This document shows, one piece after another, positions 4,073 to 8,563 of a DNA stretch of 8,563 nucleotides. The translations under genes and the position numbers were made by a program. This DNA is from an uncultured Collinsella sp. (lineage in GTDB: Bacteria; Actinomycetota; Coriobacteriia; Coriobacteriales; Coriobacteriaceae). The notes beneath the pieces are model-generated. The model saw only the letters and a program-made list of their open reading frames with translations, ran no database searches and was not told where the DNA came from. Each line of letters starts with the position of its first letter. Position 1 is the first letter of the stretch. The stretch spans positions 1 through 8,563 of the forward strand of contig CALLFD010000214.1 in assembly GCA_937997605.1 (NCBI GenBank), in the 5' to 3' direction.

Positions 4073-5985
4073 AGGGCAGGGACTTTCGGCTCATCGTCGA
4101 GCTGCGGAATGGTGCCTACCACGTTGTCCGCCAGCCAATTCATCTCGACAATCTGCGTGCTCGGCAGCGGAGGGAAGCCTTCGATCTGTACCACGCCGTT
4201 CTGGCTGTGGAGCTCGCCGCCAAAGGGGTTGATGGAGCCCTCAACAATGCCGTTGCGGAGCAACTGCACGAGTTTGCGCGTCTGGTAGGGTAGGCCCGGA
4301 GCGTAACGGATGTCGATAACGCCGGAGCTCATGCCGTACCAGTAGTTGACGGCGCGCACTTGGTTGTCGTCGCTGGTCTCGTCCCACGTGCCGTGCAGAA
4401 GGCTTTTCACGATAAGCTCGTAGTAGCGCCCCCAGTTCCAGACGGGCATGGCGATGCCGGTAACCTTGCCATCGACCAAGCGGTGAAGCCCGTAGGCGGT
4501 GGGATCTTCGAGCGACTTTGACATATCGGCGCCGGTCATGACGCTCACGCCTTCGCGGCACATGGCCTCGGCGAGACCTCCAGCGGGCACATCACCCCAG
4601 GTCAGGATAATTTGCGCGCGCGGGTCGAGCAGCGAGGCGCCAATCGCAAAGGCGTTGATCTCGCTGAGTGCGCCCGAGGCGAAGACCGACGCGTGGTAAC
4701 CGATGCGGTGGTTGTCCGCCATGCTGGCCGCAAGGGCGCCCAGCAGAAACTTGGCCTCGTACATCTTGCCAAAGTACGAACGGACGCTTTGATGGGGAAG
4801 GCCGATAGAGCAGTTGAGGAACCGAACCCGGGGATACTCAACGGCAGCCCTGAGCGTGTATTCCATCAGGCGGTGCGAGGTCGAGAAGATGACGTTTGCT
4901 CCATGTTTGACAGCCGTTTCCACGGCGGCGTAGAACACATCCGGATCGTGGCAGTCCTCGAACGCCTCGGTGCGCACGATACCGCCAAAGTGCTCATCGA
5001 GATACTGGCGCCCTTGGTCGTGCAGGCTGTCCCAGCTCGACGTTGCACAGGGGAACTCATGGATAAAGGCGATGCGCAGGGGGTTGGCCGTCGAGTAGAC
5101 GGTCTTGCCCATAAAGAAGTTGAGCACGCCGGAGGTGGACTTGGCGGGCGACTCCTCCTCGTCGACGCTCGGTGCTTCGACAAGATCGACCTTGTCCTCG
5201 TCATTTTTGCCGGCAATGACCAGCTCGCGCCAAATCTTGCACAGGCGGTTTACGACAATATCCGTCGGCGTATCCAGCAGGCGGTCCTGGTTGTACACAT
5301 TGAGGTACACGAGCATGGCGTCGGCAGGCGTAATGTCCAGGTGGTCGCCGCCTGCGCGAAGGTAGGCGCGCTTAAAGAGCAGGAAGGTGTGGCGCAGGTA
5401 GTCGACCTTTTTCTGCGGCCATTTTTCGATAAGGTTCTGACCGAGCATCTTGGCGAGCGTTTCGTAGCTTCCCTCACGCGAGAACTCGATCTCGTATAGG
5501 GGGCAGACGCGCCAAAACGCGCAGAACTCGCCGTACAGGCGGCTTTCGACGGAATCCCATGTGCCGGGGTAGAGACGGGTGACCTTGGCCGAAACCGTCG
5601 GGGCGTCTAGGAATTTGAGGACACTGACGCGTTTGTTGCCTTCCTGGACATAGAACCGATGCATGAACTCGGTGACGATGACGGGGTCGCGATAGCCCTC
5701 GGTTACCTGGATGTCGTAGAGGTTGGACCACTTGCGGGCGAACTCGGTGTTAAACGGAAGCAGGGGCATAAAGTTACACGAAAAGGCGGACTGACGGCCC
5801 TTGGTGACCGTGCCGACGACCATTTCGAGCGGAATATCCCGCAGGCCGACATTCTCTCGCTGACCTAAGGGGAGCTGAGCAACCAAGCTATCGAGGTCCG
5901 TAAGGTATGGATGCTCGCTTTGGCTAATGGCGCGTCGACGTCCTTGCTCGCCGCGCTTGCGTGCTTGACGATAGGCCTCTTCCAT
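4069..5985 (-). CDS. Cytosolic ParB/Srx-like + BMP (PnrA-like) nucleoside-binding domain fusion protein
   Basis: This 638-residue protein has no signal peptide, lipobox or membrane helix; the N-terminus is charged (MEEAYRQARKRGEQGRRR). Region 1 (about 25-260) contains VGLRDIPLEMVVGTVTKGR and FYVQEGNKRVSVLKFL at 111-126, resembling the ParB/sulfiredoxin nucleotide-binding motif E-G-N/H-x-R. A charged, low-complexity linker (about 260-285) leads to region 2 (about 302-600). That region is like the BMP/PnrA family of purine-nucleoside-binding ABC lipoproteins: IAFIHE, YEAKFLLGALAASMADNHRIGY, NAFAIGASLLDPRAQI, SINPFGGEL. BMP proteins are normally exported lipoproteins next to permease genes, but this one is cytosolic and paired with a phosphoesterase. 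A nucleoside- or nucleotide-sensing role is inferred, not shown. The start is set by AGGGAG (- strand, 5993-5998), 7 bases before the ATG. Database annotations may call it a BMP-family ABC substrate-binding protein. Confidence 0.85.
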   Translation of the reverse strand: MEEAYRQARKRGEQGRRRAISQSEHPYLTDLDSLVAQLPLGQRENVGLRDIPLEMVVGTVTKGRQSAFSCNFMPLLPFNTEFARKWSNLYDIQVTEGYRDPVIVTEFMHRFYVQEGNKRVSVLKFLDAPTVSAKVTRLYPGTWDSVESRLYGEFCAFWRVCPLYEIEFSREGSYETLAKMLGQNLIEKWPQKKVDYLRHTFLLFKRAYLRAGGDHLDITPADAMLVYLNVYNQDRLLDTPTDIVVNRLCKIWRELVIAGKNDEDKVDLVEAPSVDEEESPAKSTSGVLNFFMGKTVYSTANPLRIAFIHEFPCATSSWDSLHDQGRQYLDEHFGGIVRTEAFEDCHDPDVFYAAVETAVKHGANVIFSTSHRLMEYTLRAAVEYPRVRFLNCSIGLPHQSVRSYFGKMYEAKFLLGALAASMADNHRIGYHASVFASGALSEINAFAIGASLLDPRAQIILTWGDVPAGGLAEAMCREGVSVMTGADMSKSLEDPTAYGLHRLVDGKVTGIAMPVWNWGRYYELIVKSLLHGTWDETSDDNQVRAVNYWYGMSSGVIDIRYAPGLPYQTRKLVQLLRNGIVEGSINPFGGELHSQNGVVQIEGFPPLPSTQIVEMNWLADNVVGTIPQLDDEPKVPAL

Positions 5986-6012
5986 AATGTTGCTCCCTTA
6001 GTCGTTTAAACA

Positions 6013-6041
6013 ACTATATGAACCATAGTACCACGAATGAA
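6013..6041 (-). promoter_or_regulatory. Possible promoter of the BMP-fusion/phosphoesterase operon
   Basis: On the - strand a TATAGT (5 of 6 to the -10 consensus) covers 6018-6013, about 28 bases before the ATG at 5985. At 17-bp spacing the -35 would be TTCATT at 6041-6036, only 3 of 6. A 19-bp spacing gives TTTTCA, partly inside the repeat. It is supported by the good -10 and by position after the preceding gene, but the weak -35 leaves doubt. Confidence 0.4.
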
Positions 6042-6080
6042 AACCACTACAAAGATGCCTGTCCCCTTTGCGGTGGTTTA
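6041..6080. repeat. Palindromic intergenic repeat, copy 2 (at the MscS stop codon)
   Basis: This is an imperfect inverted repeat, AAACCACTACAAAG (6041-6054) with CTTTGCGGTGGTTT (6066-6079), with one mismatch and one G-T wobble. It is related to copy 1 at 3324-3364. The shared blocks are ACCAC, CAAAG, TGTCC and CTTTG-GGTGGTT, and one alignment gap in the centre accounts for the length difference. On the - strand it starts at the TAA of the channel gene and reads TAA-ACCACC, as in copy 1. It may double as a weak terminator, since the second arm ends in a short T-run on that strand. Confidence 0.75.
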
Positions 6081-6845
6081 GGCGATGATGGGGGCGATGG
6101 CGCGGATGCAGGCGTCGGCTGCCGTGAAAGTAGTGCTGTCGTCGCTGACGATAAAGATGATCTTTCCTTTGATGCCAAAGTCGCCGATTTCGCTAAAGAG
6201 TACGTAGGGCTCCTTGTCAAAGCCCGAGATGGGAAGCACGGCGGCCTTGGTGGCGCTGGTCAGCTCGTCTGCCAGTGCGTCGAGCGAGGCCCACTTGGAC
6301 GTGTCCTTTACGGCAACGGGTACAGCCACACGCCCAAAGGGCATGAGGTGCACGAGCGTGTTCTTGGAGATGTTGGAGTTGGGCACAATGATGGTCTGTC
6401 CACAGGCATCCTCAATCGTTGTATGGCGCCAAGTGATGTCTTGGACCACGCCCGACACACCGCCGACCTCGATATTGTCGCCGGGCTTGATGATGCCCAT
6501 AAAGGTCACCTGCATGCCGCCGATAAGGTTTGAGAGTGTGTCCTGGAAACCCAGGGAGATAGCGATGCCGCCGACGCCAAGAGCGGCGACGAGCGCGTTT
6601 GCGTTAATGCCAAAGCAGTTGTCGAGGATAAAGCTGCCGCCAATCATCCAGATGACGGCGCGCGCGATGTTGATGAAGATACTCGATGCCGGAAGCGGGT
6701 TATCGTCTCGGTTAAGCAGATGGTTCAGGGTCTTGGATACGACCTTGGCGGCGACGGCGGTGCCTATCGCCAAGATGACGGCCCAGATGATGTTGTGGAC
6801 CCACCGTTGCTCAAAGAAATGAAGAATCGGCTCAAACAATTCCAT
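6078..6845 (-). CDS. MscS-family small-conductance mechanosensitive channel
   Basis: This is a membrane channel that opens under membrane tension to release solutes on hypo-osmotic shock. With the ATG at 6845 the protein has 255 residues. There are three hydrophobic helices at about 17-36, 56-75 and 82-115. The third is the glycine/alanine-rich pore helix, ALVAALGVGGIAISLGFQD followed by TLSNLIGGMQVTF. Next comes the cytoplasmic beta domain with IIKPGDNIEVGGVSGVVQDITWRHT and the family motif IIVPNSNISKNTLV (about 152-165), then an alpha/beta C-terminus. Upstream in-frame starts exist at 6878 (ATG) and 6890 (TTG). Only 6845 follows a clear ribosome-binding site (AGGAGG, - strand, 6856-6861, 10-base gap), and the TTG lies in the preceding terminator. 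It has its own space between two terminator-like elements, so it is probably transcribed alone or by read-through. Confidence 0.93.
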   Translation of the reverse strand: MELFEPILHFFEQRWVHNIIWAVILAIGTAVAAKVVSKTLNHLLNRDDNPLPASSIFINIARAVIWMIGGSFILDNCFGINANALVAALGVGGIAISLGFQDTLSNLIGGMQVTFMGIIKPGDNIEVGGVSGVVQDITWRHTTIEDACGQTIIVPNSNISKNTLVHLMPFGRVAVPVAVKDTSKWASLDALADELTSATKAAVLPISGFDKEPYVLFSEIGDFGIKGKIIFIVSDDSTTFTAADACIRAIAPIIA

Positions 6846-6889
6846 GTAGGGAAAACCTCCTAATGCTCGTCCAACCATGATACCCACCA

Positions 6890-6923
6890 AGAAGCCCGTC
6901 CGATCAAATTCGGACGGGCTTCT
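6890..6923 (-). terminator. Terminator of the 5'-nucleotidase gene
   Basis: A perfect 12-bp stem pairs 6891-6902 (GAAGCCCGTCCG) with 6911-6922, extendable by A6890-T6923 and A6903-T6910, around a short AT loop. On the - strand the second arm ends GGGCTTCTTGG. It lies about 50 bases past the nucleotidase stop and just upstream of the channel gene. The stem is strong but the T-run is short and interrupted. Confidence 0.75.
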
Positions 6924-6974
6924 GTGCTCGATATAAGGTTTACGCGGCGGGGCTGCAAGGCCCGGCGGTGTAGC

Positions 6975-8563
6975 TTAGCGTCGACGCTTCCAGATAATGC
7001 CGAGGATGATGACGATGATGCCGCCGATAAGGCACGCGCCAACTACTGCCAGCGTGCGGTCTCCCGTTGCAGCGAGCTTACCGGTCGTCTTCTTGGTGAT
7101 GACCTTCGTGGTCGTCGTGTCCGTCTTAGGTGAGGGCTTAGACGTCGGGGCCGGTGTGGGCGTGGGGTCCACGGCAGCGGAGCCAAAGCTGATGGTGCCC
7201 GCGAGCGAGGCCATCTTGCTCTCCCAGCTGCTCTGCCCGATCAGCGCCCTTAGCGCTGACTCGCAGGTACCCCACTCGGTGTGCTTGGTGGCGTTTGCGA
7301 AGGTGGGGAAGTCGGTCGTGTTGGTGATGATGTAGTTGTTGGTGGCGACGGTATAGGTCTTGGCGGGGTCGAGCGTGCTGCCATCTTTGGTGAGTGTGGC
7401 ACTCACAATGCGCTTGCCCTCGGGCTGTGTCCAATCAATCGTCACGTTGATGCCGCCAAAGGAGAGAACGCTGCCAGAGTCATCGCGCCACTTGTACTTG
7501 TCTTGCGCCTCCTGCTCGGTGTGACCGGCCGCCACATAAGCCTGCTGAAGCTCGTAGCTGTCATTGCAATCGTCGCTGATTTGTAGCGAGTGCTCGAGCG
7601 CTGCGAGGAAGTCCGCGCCGGTCATGGTCCAGGTCTCCACGGTGTTGCCGTAGGGCGAGATAGCGATGACGTTGCCGGCGGTCACGTTGCCCGCCGCGAT
7701 GCCGCCGCGGATGCCGCCAGCGTTTTCGATAGCGAGGTCCGCGCTCGTCAGGGCAAGATAGGAGCCGCAAATCACATGGCCGATGGTCTGGGCCTTGGTG
7801 GTGTCGCCCTCCTTACTGGGGCGGAAATCGGTGGTGCGCACCATTTCCCAACCATGCGTGCCTGCGGCGTCCTCGCCGTAGAAATAGTTGGTGGTGGATG
7901 TGCCGAGCACCTTGTTCGATTCGTTTTCAAAGGCCTCGTCGAGCGGCTTGATCTTGTTGCGGACGTCTTCAAGGCGGCTTTGGTAGTCGGAGCCCTTGTC
8001 GGGGTCTGCCAAAAGGCCGTTGACGTTCTTGGCGGTGTAGAGCTTCTCGTCGCTGTCGTCTGCAGGGACCGTGACCGTGTCATCGTCGGTCGTCTCGGTG
8101 CCATTCGTGTCGTACTTGTACGGAATGGAAAGCAGCCCCACCTCGGCAAAGGCGCTGCCTGCCTCAACAACGTGGATCGTCTTGCCGTCGGCTCCCGTCA
8201 CCTTCTCGTTAAGGTTGATGTGCTCGTGGCCTGCGATAAGGGCATCGACGCCACGGAGCCGCGTGGCAAAGGTCTTGGCGTTGAGTGTATGCGCGATACA
8301 CACAACAACATCGCAGCCCTCCCTGCGCAGCTGCTCTGCCTCGGCATTGATGGCGTTCGCGGCACTCGAGAACGACGTACCCGCAACCAGGTCCGCGCGC
8401 AGCGAGGATTCCAGCGACTCATCCATGGCACCCACGACGCCGACCTTGATTTTGTAGTCGAATGTGGAGTGATCTTCGCTATCCTCCCAGGTGCGATCGA
8501 GCGTCTTCGTGATGCTCGAGCTCCATACGCCGCTCGTAGACTTCGCGTTCGCGCAGAGCATGG
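6975..8563 (-). CDS. Cell-wall-anchored 5'-nucleotidase-type ectoenzyme (N-terminus outside window)
   Basis: Enzymes of this family (UshA/CpdB-like) release phosphate and nucleosides from extracellular nucleotides. About 529 residues are present. The frame is open at the window edge, and MLCANAK there matches an internal family stretch, so the signal peptide and first metal motifs are outside. Visible parts, numbered from that Met: second half of the phosphoesterase domain with VVVCIAH (H91) and GHEH (111-114); the 5'-nucleotidase C-terminal substrate domain with AIENAGGIRGG (277-287) and SPYGNTVETWTMTG; a Pro/Thr-rich spacer (466-485); and a sorting signal LAATG (496-500), a hydrophobic span (about 503-523) and KRRR. 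LAxTG is the motif of actinobacterial class E sortases, so wall attachment is expected. It could supply nucleosides, but a link to the downstream BMP-domain protein is only positional. Confidence 0.92.
   Translation of the reverse strand, partial: MLCANAKSTSGVWSSSITKTLDRTWEDSEDHSTFDYKIKVGVVGAMDESLESSLRADLVAGTSFSSAANAINAEAEQLRREGCDVVVCIAHTLNAKTFATRLRGVDALIAGHEHINLNEKVTGADGKTIHVVEAGSAFAEVGLLSIPYKYDTNGTETTDDDTVTVPADDSDEKLYTAKNVNGLLADPDKGSDYQSRLEDVRNKIKPLDEAFENESNKVLGTSTTNYFYGEDAAGTHGWEMVRTTDFRPSKEGDTTKAQTIGHVICGSYLALTSADLAIENAGGIRGGIAAGNVTAGNVIAISPYGNTVETWTMTGADFLAALEHSLQISDDCNDSYELQQAYVAAGHTEQEAQDKYKWRDDSGSVLSFGGINVTIDWTQPEGKRIVSATLTKDGSTLDPAKTYTVATNNYIITNTTDFPTFANATKHTEWGTCESALRALIGQSSWESKMASLAGTISFGSAAVDPTPTPAPTSKPSPKTDTTTTKVITKKTTGKLAATGDRTLAVVGACLIGGIIVIILGIIWKRRR

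Noticed and set aside
3449..4288. A 279-codon + strand frame opposite the phosphoesterase and the end of the BMP-fusion gene
   Set aside because: It is antisense to two recognisable genes, has no family resemblance, and spans their overlap; a shadow frame.
4612..5499. A 295-codon + strand frame opposite the BMP-fusion gene
   Set aside because: It lies wholly inside a gene with clear domain motifs on the other strand, and its valine/arginine/glycine-rich translation is typical of antisense frames in GC-rich DNA.
6018..6533. A 171-codon + strand frame starting near repeat copy 2
   Set aside because: It passes through the repeat and then runs opposite the MscS coding region; no domain or ribosome-binding site supports it.
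8559..8561. ATG at the window edge as the start of the 5'-nucleotidase
   Set aside because: MLCANAK corresponds to an internal conserved stretch of the family; the signal peptide and the D-x-H and GNHE motifs that should precede it are absent, so the gene continues beyond the window.

Overview
The window looks like core chromosome from a moderately GC-rich actinobacterium. The best fit is the Coriobacteriia (Collinsella/Olsenella-like). This is inferred from the protein sequences, the short four-cysteine L33, an actinobacterial-style LAxTG cell-wall sorting signal, and a gene pair otherwise familiar from gut anaerobes. It is not proven from sequence alone.

Left half, + strand, translation and transcription housekeeping. 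The 3' end of tuf (EF-Tu) closes with a strong terminator. A promoter-bearing intergenic region of about 280 bp follows, then the unit rpmG (L33), tRNA-Trp(CCA), secE, nusG, rplK (L11), rplA (L1). This is the conserved order, but no rplJ/rplL follows rplA; a 17-bp-stem terminator does. The rplK-rplA spacer is unusually structured. Its last hairpin, touching the rplA Shine-Dalgarno sequence, resembles the L1-binding fold of 23S rRNA and of known L1-controlled mRNAs, which suggests autoregulation of rplA.

Right half, - strand, four genes read toward the ribosomal operon. In transcription order they are: a 5'-nucleotidase-type ectoenzyme (5' end outside the window) with a C-terminal LAATG signal, membrane span and RRR tail, followed by a terminator; an MscS-type mechanosensitive channel; and a two-gene cassette. 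The cassette is a 638-residue cytosolic protein joining a ParB/sulfiredoxin-like N-terminal region to a BMP/PnrA-like nucleoside-binding domain, followed by a calcineurin-like metallophosphoesterase. The two cassette genes overlap by ATGA, and the second has no Shine-Dalgarno sequence.

Two related palindromes of about 40 nt, with arms ACCACNNCAAAG...CTTTGNGGTGGT, lie exactly at the stop codons of the channel and of the phosphoesterase, in the same orientation and register. They look like members of a dispersed intergenic repeat family.

The least understood items are the cytosolic BMP-fusion/phosphoesterase cassette, the stop-codon-anchored repeats and the putative L1 site.
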